A stretch of DNA of 64,000 nucleotides, taken from NCBI RefSeq assembly GCF_017916325.1, contig NC_090147.1:416740-480739 (forward strand), given 5' to 3'. The translations under genes and the position numbers were made by a program. The notes beneath the pieces are model-generated. The model was not told the DNA's origin. It saw only the letters and a program-made list of their open reading frames with translations, and made no database searches. How positions within the stretch are numbered: position 1 is the stretch's first letter; each line of letters begins with the position of its first letter. Origin of the DNA: Leishmania martiniquensis. Its lineage: Eukaryota > Euglenozoa > Kinetoplastea > Trypanosomatida > Trypanosomatidae. Of the stretch, positions 11,401-20,200 are shown piece after piece.

Positions 11401-12703
11401 TAATGGGTACGTGAAGCTGGTGCCCAAGCTGCTGGCGCTCTATGAGATGCGCATGTCGGCTAAACGGAAGCGGAAATGCACACTCCCCAATAAGGAGGTG
11501 CTCGTGTCTGACAAGAAGAAGGACGAGCTGCTGCACAAATTGCTGGGCCAGATGTTGCCGCAGGACAAGAAGGCAAAGAGCGCCGGCGATGCTGCGGCTA
11601 CGGCACCGCCTCCCATCCCCGCTGACAGCGAGAGTGCAGAGCTGAGGGACAACCCGACGGAAGGCCGCACAAGCCCCTTCCGCGGACCGGCTTCGACGGC
11701 GGCGTTGAACTCGACCGCGACGTCACCGTCAGCAGTGTCGACAGCCACGACGGCGACGGTGCTGCGCTCCAACCCTTTACCGGGACAGGCGCGGCGGCAC
11801 ATTTCATTTGTAACGGAGATCGCCACGCCTCCGCCTGCATCGCAGAGCTCACTGAGCACGACGGGCAGCAGTGGTGCGCCTGTCCCGCCGCACAAGGTCA
11901 CCAATCCGTTTGCAAAGCCCTCTGAGAAGCCTATCCACGCCGCCGACGAGGCGCGGCACTCAACGCTGCCAAGCATCCCGAAGCCGCAACATCAGCACCA
12001 GTCCCGCTTGAAGGTGGCAACGCCCTCCTCTGCTGCCCATTCGTCCGCTGCACCCTCCACGAGAACTGTCGCGCTCCTGGGCTCCTCGCCGCTGCACACA
12101 CCACCGCGCACCGGCATGGCAGGCGCAAAGAAGAGCGCTGCCACCGTTGCTCTGGAGAGCGACGCCGCGGCGGGCGCATCTCCATCAGACGCGACGTCCC
12201 CTGGATTGCGTGTTGGTGCTGGGCGCACTGACGCTTCGCCTAATCCTGAGGTCGCTCTTCCACCCGATGTGGACACCAGGGACAGCGGCGTCATACTTTC
12301 ACTCTCGGCGGCCGCAAGCAGGTCTGAGGCGCATCGCACCGCCACATGGACATCGCATGCCGCCTTTGTCGCCCGCGAGTTGCCGGTGACGAGCAGCGCG
12401 ACAAAGGCGGCATGCGGCGCAACCCGTCTCAGCAGTGGCGCTGTCGATCCGTTCCTCGAGGAGCCGCCCAAAGCGCTCTCTGGCGCCTCTGAGTGCCCAC
12501 TAGATGGTAAGAGCGGCTCCACGGCGCCACCAGCGGAGACACCGGTGTCCGTACAATCCCTGCTTGACGTCGGACACAGCGAAACAGTACCAGTGGTACG
12601 CAGTGATAGCTTCGGCGAGGCGCTCCGCAAGCGGTACCGCGAGGATGAGGACGATGACGCTGAGGCACCGATGGTGCCGCTCCCTAAACTATCCCTGTCA
12701 TGA
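8465..12703 (+). CDS. Ctf4/AND-1 (WDHD1) homologue, WD40 replisome scaffold
   Basis: A 1412-residue protein with the layout of yeast Ctf4 and human WDHD1/AND-1, trimeric hubs that link the CMG helicase to DNA polymerase alpha and other clients in the nucleus. Residues 1 to ~370 form an N-terminal WD40 propeller (repeats such as LLTGGADGVVSLY). Residues ~380-580 are a long acidic, Ser-rich linker. Residues ~583-870 match the conserved second propeller (Mcl1_mid/SepB): the block DYSFQVGATPVG, then VGYIHG and VHFHDIS, is the family signature. Residues ~900-990 match the helical bundle (LLLQFFESALRSQQTTRAMELA). The rest, to 1412, is Pro/Ser/Ala-rich. I see no HMG box, which human AND-1 has and Ctf4 lacks. 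The last ~70 residues carry an acidic-basic tail. The start is the first ATG after a T-rich tract. Confidence 0.88.
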   Translation: MLALRHAHARGATRVSIGGHHLLTGGADGVVSLYPTKQWPKATALWSLRCHEGAVTDVALSDALELAFSCGRDGRIVLHENIFHAAKLVSRVVCQVTGEVRCLHVDIERRRLYTAGDSLRCLDMSQEKFCIRAIPLVVPFPLVSLAVSPCGRYIAMASASGELGVVSTDPTAAVGVSTALKASWVFRSVLSPTAKREDAAMYRISWCHTATGGGLMLMVPTFTEVQVYLLEDSQSGGNLSAPRLRPAGGLSDRHLSDLHGALAYRITKTQMACLLVARDGLFIGKVHGRTLAMTRHTSEQYNEPLSPVSSSEASALLAAEGECRGSTAAVTDVQVDPVNGDVVVGLSDGRVSLLHRASPKAWKLSVATNSATALTEGRADEDVESLAEEDDRAEATRRKLCRVGRARRAERKRFRTGQSEEDEDGALEDGSDDGTASNSSAESASSASSPTASSGSGAASEDLGQVMVDLQRNGASLHDNDGERPSRWRGDEEAALRYAQREAERQRGRSRFLDDEAEEATSDDDEDSRGDVGNVAGTRGHTCAVSDEEYRCGDGDSVSVEGNAEDDGESKGVAAARADDSTLPLRCAQAVQDYSFQVGATPVGEEGSCYLAYNSVGYIHGSRESTTVHFHDISHPAVRLQLRDTILMGALSPVGAGFIVIPSDPSEAQGSVDEAPRLSVFFHAFTPLGAQSEWRVALLPGETVRCMAAGIRYLAVATSHYLRIFSLSGLEMAVLSKCQRIVTMVGTSSRKLMSSFKADFDPLVITTLTGTGELQMEVIDVGARTSALPPRTVPLTELPDGSTHQLQWLGWSEDGLLHVVDTAGVVRMFTEAWGGSWVPVYDPRTLVDQSYALWVYGISENALLAYRYSRDDPSYPAAAASGLRTELVPLFLPLTRTMGEDGLERWDKLLRQQLRCDELKRHSTFYNATIAKYDEVHDQLLLQFFESALRSQQTTRAMELAMLMEIHDRIVKCAQLANTNGYVKLVPKLLALYEMRMSAKRKRKCTLPNKEVLVSDKKKDELLHKLLGQMLPQDKKAKSAGDAAATAPPPIPADSESAELRDNPTEGRTSPFRGPASTAALNSTATSPSAVSTATTATVLRSNPLPGQARRHISFVTEIATPPPASQSSLSTTGSSGAPVPPHKVTNPFAKPSEKPIHAADEARHSTLPSIPKPQHQHQSRLKVATPSSAAHSSAAPSTRTVALLGSSPLHTPPRTGMAGAKKSAATVALESDAAAGASPSDATSPGLRVGAGRTDASPNPEVALPPDVDTRDSGVILSLSAAASRSEAHRTATWTSHAAFVARELPVTSSATKAACGATRLSSGAVDPFLEEPPKALSGASECPLDGKSGSTAPPAETPVSVQSLLDVGHSETVPVVRSDSFGEALRKRYREDEDDDAEAPMVPLPKLSLS

Positions 12704-12946
12704 GTCCCCCCATCGTAAGGGGGTGGGGTGGGCGAGGTGGGAGACGGAGGGGGCGCCTCAGTGCAGAGAAGAGCTCACACAGCCTATTCGGCGTCAGCTC
12801 TCTGCGAACGGATGTGTTTGCTTCTTTCAGGGAGGCTGCCCTCTGGGGCGTCAGCAACGCTATCAGGGGTGATGCCGATGCTGCACCCTACGACAGTGAT
12901 CGTGGCATTCATGACGTCGTGCGGTGTATGGGGGCTATTGTAAGAT

Positions 12947-13180
12947 GCGCGTGTGCACACGCCACCTCGCGCCGCGGTTGCCACAGCTCTGGGGCCGCTC
13001 TTACACGGGGATGCGGGCGTGTCCCCCTCCCTCATCCCACCCCATCTCCGTACGGATGGCGCCCAGCACGGGCCCTGCGGCGGAGGGCAAGGACATACGC
13101 GGTGGCGCTGCCGGCCCATCGCGTGCGGCACTTACTCCCGCATATCTGTGGCGGCCGCGGACTGGAGCGCGGCAGCACCG
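12947..13180. repeat. 234-bp dispersed repeat, copy 2
   Basis: Identical by eye to 1991-2224 and in direct orientation, about 10.96 kb away. It lies in the gap downstream of the Ctf4-like gene. The sequence after 13180 is unrelated to what follows copy 1, so the 105-bp tail module is absent here. Confidence 0.9.
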
Positions 13181-13640
13181 CCAACACGCCTGCGAAATTG
13201 GCCATAGACGGGGAACCAGTGCCACCCGCATGGGCTGCGGGCCTGGTCGTGTGTGTGTGTGGCCTGCTTGGCTGTTGGGCTCACCCAGCATGCGCGTATG
13301 CCCCTACTTTCCCTGTGGGCCCCCATGGCCGACGCCACCACCACCATCGCCGCCGCTGTGGAGCGTTACCCTGAGGGCGGCCCACTTGGATGAAGGCATG
13401 CCGCCCACCCGAGTCTGTGTGGCGTGCTGTGGTGCAGCAGGTACCGGAGGAATTGAGGAAGCGGGTGGCCGTGAGACGCATGGCCCGATTCGACGGCGGG
13501 GCGGTCCGCCGTGCACGGCCTGGACTCATCGGTGGTGCGGGCAGAGGGACAGGGGGGGCGCGTGTGCGGATGGGTACGTGCTGTGGATGTGTTCGTGATG
13601 GAGTGGGCGCGTTGAACAAAATTGTGTCAGTCTCAAGATA
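13181..13640. repeat. possible degenerate retroposon remnant
   Basis: A GC-rich block directly abutting the 234-bp repeat. It ends in a less GC-rich, A-containing stretch near 13615-13640. One frame (from about 13390) gives a short run of charged, helical-looking residues, but nothing I can match to a reverse transcriptase or RNase H. Adjacency to the repeat suggests it belongs to the same SIDER-like element. This is inference only. Confidence 0.3.
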
Positions 13641-14399
13641 ACTCGGAGTGCAGCATCGCGCGTGTCACGTCATGGGAGCTGTTGCCGCACTGCGCGGTGG
13701 AAGAGCACGAGCCCCTTCTGCCTTGTCATCCGCTTCCGTGCCGAAGGCGCTGCAGTGGAGGGCGCCAGACGGATACGTGTGCTCTATAGATATGCGGCCC
13801 GGGAATCAGGTCTGGCGAGGTTTTGTCCATGTCGTATGCGCTCGCGGTGTGCACCACTCTTGGCGCCTGCGACCCGAATGCATTCAACTCGTGCCGGCCT
13901 CTCCTCTTGAGGCTCCTTCGCTTCCCTCTTTTTCTTTTTTTGTCCGCGGCTTACCACTTCGGCGTCATCCTTCTGCGCGGAGCGCTGCGCACACGACTTG
14001 GGCGAAGAGAATTTATCACCGGCAAAGTGTTTCCTCTCCATTTTGAGCCGCGCAAAGAGGCGACGCACAATTCACCACTCCGCAGAGCTTCGGTCAACGC
14101 CTCGGTGGATCTCGTCGTGGAGTAACCGTCCCCCTCTGCACGCAGCGCTATTGCCTTTTCACCTTGCTGTGTGAGGCTTGCGCCACATCGCCATCGAGAG
14201 CTCGCCATTACGCACTCGCCGAGATTGGTGCGGGCGCGTCGCTGTGTCAGCAAATTGGCGCGGCTTCGCGCGGCGCGGCCACACGCCAGATCCTCCGCTC
14301 CTTTCCTCGCGGTCATCGCTGTGCACCTCACTCACTCACTCACTTACGTTCTTCAACTGTCGTGAAGCCTCTGTCGCCTGCGCGAGGGCTCTTCTAGTC

Positions 14400-15281
14400 A
14401 TGGCCGGCATGATGCATATAGGAAGCCATGCTGATCGGCCCGCACGCAACGCGCTGCGTGTATTGGTGCCTCTTTTTTCGAGCATCTTTTTTCTGTTGTA
14501 CATTACGGACACGTTCAGCATCTTTGCTCGTGTGCAGGAGATTGTGCAGGCGGAGGAAACATCGCTGCGCTCTGCGTCGGGCATATCTGAGTTCTGCCGG
14601 GAGCTGCAGAAGCTGGCTCAGCAGCAGTACTGGCAGGTGCTGCTCTTCATCACGTTGCTCTATCTGACACTGCAGACGCTCTGCATTCCTGGCACAGTGG
14701 TGCTGAATGCCGCTGTGGGGGCCATCATGGGCACCTTGTCGGGTGTGCCGTACTGCACCCTGTTGGGAACTATGGGTGCCTTGTGTTGCTTCTTCCTTTC
14801 CCGCGCCGTGGGAACATCACTGGTCGAGGCTGCTGACGCGCGGTTGATGAAGGGAAGAGGTCTCACGAATATTCGTGCGCAGGTGTCCCACTACCGCGGT
14901 GAGCTGTTCGTCTATCTTATATTCCTGCGGTTGACACCCATTTTGCCGAACTGGCTGGTGAACCTGGCCTCGCCCGTGATCGGGGTGCCCTTGCACACGT
15001 TTGCGGGAGCGACGATGCTGGGCATCGTTCCACAGACATACTTGACCGTGCGCTTCGGCTCGCTGGCGCACTCGGGAAAGCCTGGAGAGAAGAAGCGCAT
15101 CGTCACGCCGTGGGATACGCTGCTCTTAGCTGTCACAGGCGTTGGCGTCCTCGTTGGATTCCGGCTGAAGAAGAAATTTTCGCAGGAGCGGAAAGATGGC
15201 TTCGGTGGCGGGGTGGCCGCAGGGAGGGTCTCCGTCAGCGCCGCTTCAGGCGGTGCCGTGTGTGTGCGGCCGCCAGTGTAA
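14400..15281 (+). CDS. VTT-domain (TMEM41/TVP38-like) membrane protein
   Basis: A 293-residue multipass membrane protein of the VTT family (SNARE-associated Golgi protein / DedA superfamily), related to TMEM41B and VMP1. Those are ER lipid scramblases acting in autophagy and lipid-droplet formation. The first membrane segment is near residues 18-40. Later hydrophobic segments surround the family signature: the LCIPGTVVLNAAVGAIMGT region, GTMGALCCFFLSRAVG, then FLRLTPILPNWLVNLASPVIG, including the re-entrant-loop Pro/Asn pattern. A Lys/Arg-rich tail follows the last segment. The frame is open upstream, but the only in-frame ATGs are at 14400 and three codons later; the upstream part translates to untranslated-type sequence. 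A polypyrimidine/AG splice acceptor lies close by (about 14363), so the 5' leader would be short. Family assignment is firm; exact substrate and organelle are inferred. Confidence 0.85.
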   Translation: MAGMMHIGSHADRPARNALRVLVPLFSSIFFLLYITDTFSIFARVQEIVQAEETSLRSASGISEFCRELQKLAQQQYWQVLLFITLLYLTLQTLCIPGTVVLNAAVGAIMGTLSGVPYCTLLGTMGALCCFFLSRAVGTSLVEAADARLMKGRGLTNIRAQVSHYRGELFVYLIFLRLTPILPNWLVNLASPVIGVPLHTFAGATMLGIVPQTYLTVRFGSLAHSGKPGEKKRIVTPWDTLLLAVTGVGVLVGFRLKKKFSQERKDGFGGGVAAGRVSVSAASGGAVCVRPPV

Positions 15282-15917
15282 TACACCGCCAGCGCTGCAA
15301 ATAAGGCAGTATCTGAAGTGCCGTTACTCTGAACTCTGTGCGCTTCTATTCCTGATCGACGGCCGCCGGCGAACACGCGCCTTCCGTGCGCATTTTTCTG
15401 AACTGCCCAAAGATCTCGTGGATAAGCGACCATACTGCGAACGCGTAGCACCCAAAGGCACCCTCCCGTGCGCGGTGGAAGAAAAGGCGTCGAGCCGGCA
15501 TGCAGCAGCACAACGATGCTCCCCCCCGACACACACACTCACCGCACAATAACAGAAACTCGAAAGAGAGCTTCCTCGGCGTCTCTCTCTCTCTCTCAAG
15601 GAGCGCCCCGGCTGCTGCAGCGTGCGGTTGTGAGGCACCCTCAAGCTGAAACTGAACCGCCGCTTCTTTGATGAGCGGCGTTCCCTTCGGCTCCCCCCAC
15701 CCCCCTCTCCCGCTCTCTCCCGCTCCCTCCTATCAAAGGCCCGTTCCGCTCAACGCTGTCGCCATCTCCCCCGCTGTTGTCTTTTCCTCTTCGCTCTCTC
15801 GCCACGGCATTCCTCTGGCGAAGCCGCGGGGCAGCGAGGCGCCCACCACCTCCTCCTCTCTCTCTCCCGTGGCTGCCTTGCCATTCTGATAAGAAGTGCC
15901 TCAACGAAGATTGCAGA
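15282..15917. other. intergenic region
   Basis: A 636-bp gap with no supported gene. It has long C/T tracts (15580-15595 and 15705-15735), a candidate splice acceptor AG near 15738 and a second near 15893, both before the next ATG. Confidence 0.6.
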
Positions 15918-18566
15918 ATGCAGCCGGCCCTCCATGCCCCTCCCAGCTCGAAGCGCACCCTTTTTAATCGAATGATGGCGGCCCGGCGGACCGGCGGCGT
16001 TGATCCAGGCACCGCTGGAGGCATCCGGATCATCGAGAACTCAAGGTCATGCCCTCCGCTGCCCGTCATTCGCCCGCCGCAGGACACAGCAACCTCTTCG
16101 CCTGTCGTCTCCTCTGTCTCCCATTCGAGCGCGGCGAGGCACTCATCTGACGTGGCCGTGCCCCAGCGGCCGAAGAAAGCTTCGTCTTCGGCGCCGTACG
16201 TCATCACGGATAAGACTCCGCGTGCAGAGCTGCTCGCCATCATCGTGCAGCTGCAGGAGGAACTGACGCAGCGCACAGACAGCGTGAATGCAATTCAGCG
16301 AAACTTTGAGCGCCTCAGCTCCATGCACTACGCGGAGCAGCTCGAGCTTCAGCGCCTGCGCTTGGGCGAGAAGGCGCGGCTCCAAGCGAAGCCCGACTGC
16401 AGCGACGCCGCGCTGCGGCAGCGGGAGAGAGCTTTGGCCGAAATGGGACAGAGCGTGGGGGAGCAGCAGGGCAAAATCGCTCAGCTGGAAGAGCAGCTGG
16501 CGGCATCGAGGTCGTCTTGTGAGCTTCAGAAACTAGTGATGCAGCTGATCGCGTCACACGCAGAGGGCTTTCGCGAGGTTTTACACGAGGAGGCGGCGGC
16601 CTTCTTACAGCTTCACACGTCTTCTGTGATCGAGCGTGCCGCCATAGGTGCTCAGCACGCAGGCGCGCAGCAGCAGCTGCTATGCAAAGGCGTCGCACAG
16701 CTCCTGGCAGATCACCACGCGCAGATGGTGCCGCATTCGATGAGAGGAGTTGCCGCTGACACGTGGCGGCAGCTGGAGGAGCCAGGGAAGGCGTCGGCGA
16801 CCACCATACTTGAGCTGGTGCGTCAGTGCCTTTGCGAGACAGCAGAGGCGGTGCGCCATCATGCTGCGGCTGCGCATGCAGCGGATCTGCAACGCGCGCT
16901 TGCAGAGGTCCTAAGTCAACGCCAGCAAGAGGAAGGACAGCGTGCGGTTAGGGAAACACTCTGCCTTCGACTGCTTGCGACGGAGGAGGAGGAGCGGAGA
17001 GTCCGTCGTGAGCTTCTCTACGGCGAGCTGCAGGCGCGTGCTGCTGCTGAGCAAGCCTTTGACGAGGTGCGCCTGCTGAGGGAGAGGGCTGAATCAGCGG
17101 CGGCGGCCACCCATTTGTTGCGAGAGGCGACGACGGCTCTGCTCACGTGTCGCGTTTCGGAATGGTGCGCCGCGGCAGAGGGCCGACTCGTCGACTTCGA
17201 GCGCTCCGTTGAGTCTTTCGTGAAGGAAACATCATGGGTGCTCGACAAGCAGTGGCAGGAGGCGCTTCTGGGAGAGCATAGACAGCTCCAGAGCCTGTAT
17301 GAGACGCAGGTGCAGGCCATGCATGCGGAGTGGCGAGGACAGATCGAAGTCATTCAGCGGACCTATGCGATGCAGTTGGCGCAAGCACGAAGCGATCTCT
17401 CGGCTCAGATGCAGACTGCTGAGGACCGTCGCGCTGCAGCGGAGCGGCTCAGTAGAACCATGGAGGACGCTCTTATTCAACTGAAGTGCGAGAACGCTGC
17501 GGAGGTACGGGCGGTTGAGGCGCACTGGCAGTCTGCCTTATCCGACGCGTTGCGCGATTGCGAGCAGCGTTGGACGACAATGCTGGAAGAGTGTCAAGAG
17601 CGGCTGAGCGCCTGTAGCAGAGCCATGCTGCACCTGCTGCTCAATCAGCTGCGCATCCGTAGCCGCTGTGTGTATCAAGAACAAGAAGAGCGTGCGGCTT
17701 TGTGCCGCCTGCACGGGAGGCAGGAGGCGCGCCAACTTCGCGACGAGCAGGCTGCCACCACGCAGCATCGTGTGATAGCTGCGGTTCTGCTAGAGCGTGC
17801 AGAGCACCAGACGCAGGATGAGGCCGCAAGTCGCGCTCTGCTGTGCGCATCCGCGTCCGCGGACTGGGCGGCACTCGTTGAAAGAGAGAGAGCGCACAAG
17901 GCGCAGGTTCACCACGCCCTATCTCTTGCTGCTGCGGCTTCCAGGTTGGAAGAGGTGCGCGCAGAGGCAGCCGGGTGCGACGACAAATGGCGGGAGTGCG
18001 CCGATCAGCTGCAGGAAAATCTGCGAGAAGAAGAACAAGCGCGTTTAGCGGCGGTCGCTCGCGCCTCCGATGCCACTTTGGCGGTGCAGGAGGCGCATGC
18101 CGCACTCGAGAGACTTAGTCAAGATTTTGCCGAATACAGGTGTAGTGTGAACGCTGCAGCGCAGCGCATCGAGTTGGCTGAGAGTGCCACTGAGAGCACG
18201 TGCTCTTGCACCCTATGCCTGAGGCTGTATTGCCAGCCCCTTGCCTGTGTTCCATGCGGGCACATATACTGCGCACAGTGTCTCTTGCGGCACCCACGGA
18301 ATCGGTCGCTGTGTAGTATCACATCGTCGCTCACCTCTGCTGTGTCTGCCTCGGGTGGTGAGAGCGGGGCAGCAGACGCGAGGGGTGGAATAGAGGTGGC
18401 CCAGTGGTTACATAGCAAGTCCGATCCGCACGCGAGCCTCTTCTGCCCTGAGTGCGCGTCTGCGAGTGTGCGGACGGTCGTGGAGCTGCGGGCTCTCGGC
18501 GAGCTGGCGGCGAAGTACGACTATAAGAAGCGTAGCCTTGCACTCCTTTTGGCTGGGCTGCGGTGA
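15918..18566 (+). CDS. coiled-coil protein with C-terminal RING finger
   Basis: An 882-residue protein starting at the ATG of MQPALHAPP. The frame is open further left but without another ATG and with leader-like composition. After ~80 disordered residues, most of the chain (about 95-755) is rich in Glu, Gln, Ala, Arg and Leu with heptad-like spacing and almost no Pro, so a long coiled coil is expected. The C-terminus has a RING-type zinc site. CTLC begins near residue 763, then PCGHIYCAQC, and the final pair FCPEC follows after a 54-residue loop, longer than usual. Cys/His order is that of a C3HC4 RING, suggesting an E3 ubiquitin ligase on a coiled-coil scaffold. The substrate is unknown. 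BRE1-like ligases share the general layout, but I see no specific match. Confidence 0.8.
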   Translation: MQPALHAPPSSKRTLFNRMMAARRTGGVDPGTAGGIRIIENSRSCPPLPVIRPPQDTATSSPVVSSVSHSSAARHSSDVAVPQRPKKASSSAPYVITDKTPRAELLAIIVQLQEELTQRTDSVNAIQRNFERLSSMHYAEQLELQRLRLGEKARLQAKPDCSDAALRQRERALAEMGQSVGEQQGKIAQLEEQLAASRSSCELQKLVMQLIASHAEGFREVLHEEAAAFLQLHTSSVIERAAIGAQHAGAQQQLLCKGVAQLLADHHAQMVPHSMRGVAADTWRQLEEPGKASATTILELVRQCLCETAEAVRHHAAAAHAADLQRALAEVLSQRQQEEGQRAVRETLCLRLLATEEEERRVRRELLYGELQARAAAEQAFDEVRLLRERAESAAAATHLLREATTALLTCRVSEWCAAAEGRLVDFERSVESFVKETSWVLDKQWQEALLGEHRQLQSLYETQVQAMHAEWRGQIEVIQRTYAMQLAQARSDLSAQMQTAEDRRAAAERLSRTMEDALIQLKCENAAEVRAVEAHWQSALSDALRDCEQRWTTMLEECQERLSACSRAMLHLLLNQLRIRSRCVYQEQEERAALCRLHGRQEARQLRDEQAATTQHRVIAAVLLERAEHQTQDEAASRALLCASASADWAALVERERAHKAQVHHALSLAAAASRLEEVRAEAAGCDDKWRECADQLQENLREEEQARLAAVARASDATLAVQEAHAALERLSQDFAEYRCSVNAAAQRIELAESATESTCSCTLCLRLYCQPLACVPCGHIYCAQCLLRHPRNRSLCSITSSLTSAVSASGGESGAADARGGIEVAQWLHSKSDPHASLFCPECASASVRTVVELRALGELAAKYDYKKRSLALLLAGLR

Positions 18567-20200
18567 TCGCGAATTCGCTTCCAACACGCACACACACACA
18601 CACACACACAAAGAAAAGAATTTGCTGCATGATGAGGAGAGCAGCGCGCGCTCTGCGCAGATGTGAGCCTTTCGTTTGGTGAGCGGTAGGGGGACATGTA
18701 TGCAACTCTTCACCCTCCCTCACGCTTTGCGTGGCACCGAGCTGACTGCTATGGCTGTGGCCTCCGAGGACGCTGCGGATACCGCACCTGCTGCGCCGCT
18801 GCGTTGCTTCAAGAAGGAAGCGCAGATGAGCACGGGAGAGAGGACACCGGGAAGAAGAGGGGACGCAAAGCAGCGCGCTCGCCGAGCGGTGCTGCAGCCA
18901 AATTCTGCACTGGATGGGGCGTGGGGAGGGTTGAGGGGGAGGGGGAAGGCTAGCAGAAACCGCTGAAAGTAGTCTGTGTGGGTGCCGCCACGGCTGCGTG
19001 CGCATCTCGACTGAGCTCCGCACAAAAAGAAATCACGCCTACGGGAGAACTGTGCACTGTCAACGTTGCGCCTGCCCTCTTTTTGCATCTCGTCACTTCT
19101 TTCTCTCTATCGGCTGCGTGCGCAGTCGATTGCGCGCCTCCCTGAAGCACAGCTGGTCAGTACCGCCGACTTCCGCCGCCTCCCTCTCCACCCCCTCCCC
19201 CCATTGGTCCTGCAGTCGCTTCCTAAACCAGCGGCTACATGTGCGGACATGCTGTGTCCGCTGAGCTCCTGCCCTCAGCACTCCTCAGCTGTCGAAGCAT
19301 TTCTATGGAGAGCAGTTTTTGTCAAGTCCTTTAGTAGTCGCTGCTCGTCTCTCTTTCCTCTCCCCTCTGCTATCTGCTTCACTCTCTTCTCCTCCTCCGG
19401 TGCCGATGTGCCCCCTCCCCCAAGTAGCGCCCGCGCCCGCGGACATATTGAGAGGGCACGCGGACGCTGCCGGAGCGGTGGGGCGATTTTATTCAGTCAT
19501 GCGTATCTGAGAACGAAACGCGTTTATTTCGCCCGCCGTCTCCATTGCACCGCTTGCACGTAAAACGGATTTTCGGCTGATCACATTTTTTTTGGCCGCC
19601 TCAGGCTGCAAGCAGGTCGCGACCGGCATCACGTCGGCGGCACGAGGCGGCATCGCATCCTCGCCTCTATCACCGCTCCCCTCTCCCTTCCCCTTCTTCG
19701 CTTTGTTGTAGACATCGACGGGCTGAGTTGAGCCCCGTTGACAGACTGCCTTTCTCTCACCGCGCGTTTTTCGCTCATCTTGTCGCGCTCCTCTCACTGC
19801 GGTTGCGCTGGACTCTCTAGATGGGACGCGGAACGAGTCGCTGCGGGACGTCATAGCAGTCGCACCTCTCCTCTCGCGTACAGCTTGAGTGGCGCAATCT
19901 TTCCCATCGTCGCTGTGACGGGTGCGCGCTTGCATCTTCAGTCTACACTTGCAACAGCCCCCCTCCGTTGCTGCTGCTCGCCGCCGTCTTCAGGCCCCTA
20001 TTCCTTTACCCTTTCCTGTCGTGCATCGCTGCGTTGCTTTTTGTCGAGGTGCTTAGGGTGCATGTCGAGATCGGGCCGCACACAGGGGGTCGAGAACATC
20101 TGAGCACGTGCGCTGCTTCTGTCTTTTCAAGAGCAGCTCTGCCGCCCACGTGGCAGCCGCTGTCGCAGATTGCTCTCCCCCTCTTGTGGCACCATCACGA
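18567..20200. other. intergenic region
   Basis: A 1.6-kb gap without a supported gene. A CA dinucleotide repeat lies at about 18586-18611, with C/T-rich tracts at 19180-19210 and 19340-19425. The best splice acceptor is the T-rich run ending in AG at about 20131, roughly 70 bases before the next ATG. Confidence 0.6.
18586..18611. repeat. CA microsatellite
   Basis: About twelve consecutive CA units, shortly after the stop codon of the RING protein gene. Similar short CA runs occur near 24371-24388, 34317-34334, 35660-35682 and 37779-37795. Confidence 0.9.

Larger units (their letters stand above)
12704..14399. other. intergenic region with repeat
   Basis: This 1.7-kb gap holds copy 2 of the 234-bp repeat (12947-13180), then about 460 bp of GC-rich sequence listed separately as a possible degenerate retroposon. 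It ends with ordinary pyrimidine-rich leader DNA, including a TCAC-repeat run near 14330-14346. No gene is supported. Confidence 0.6.
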
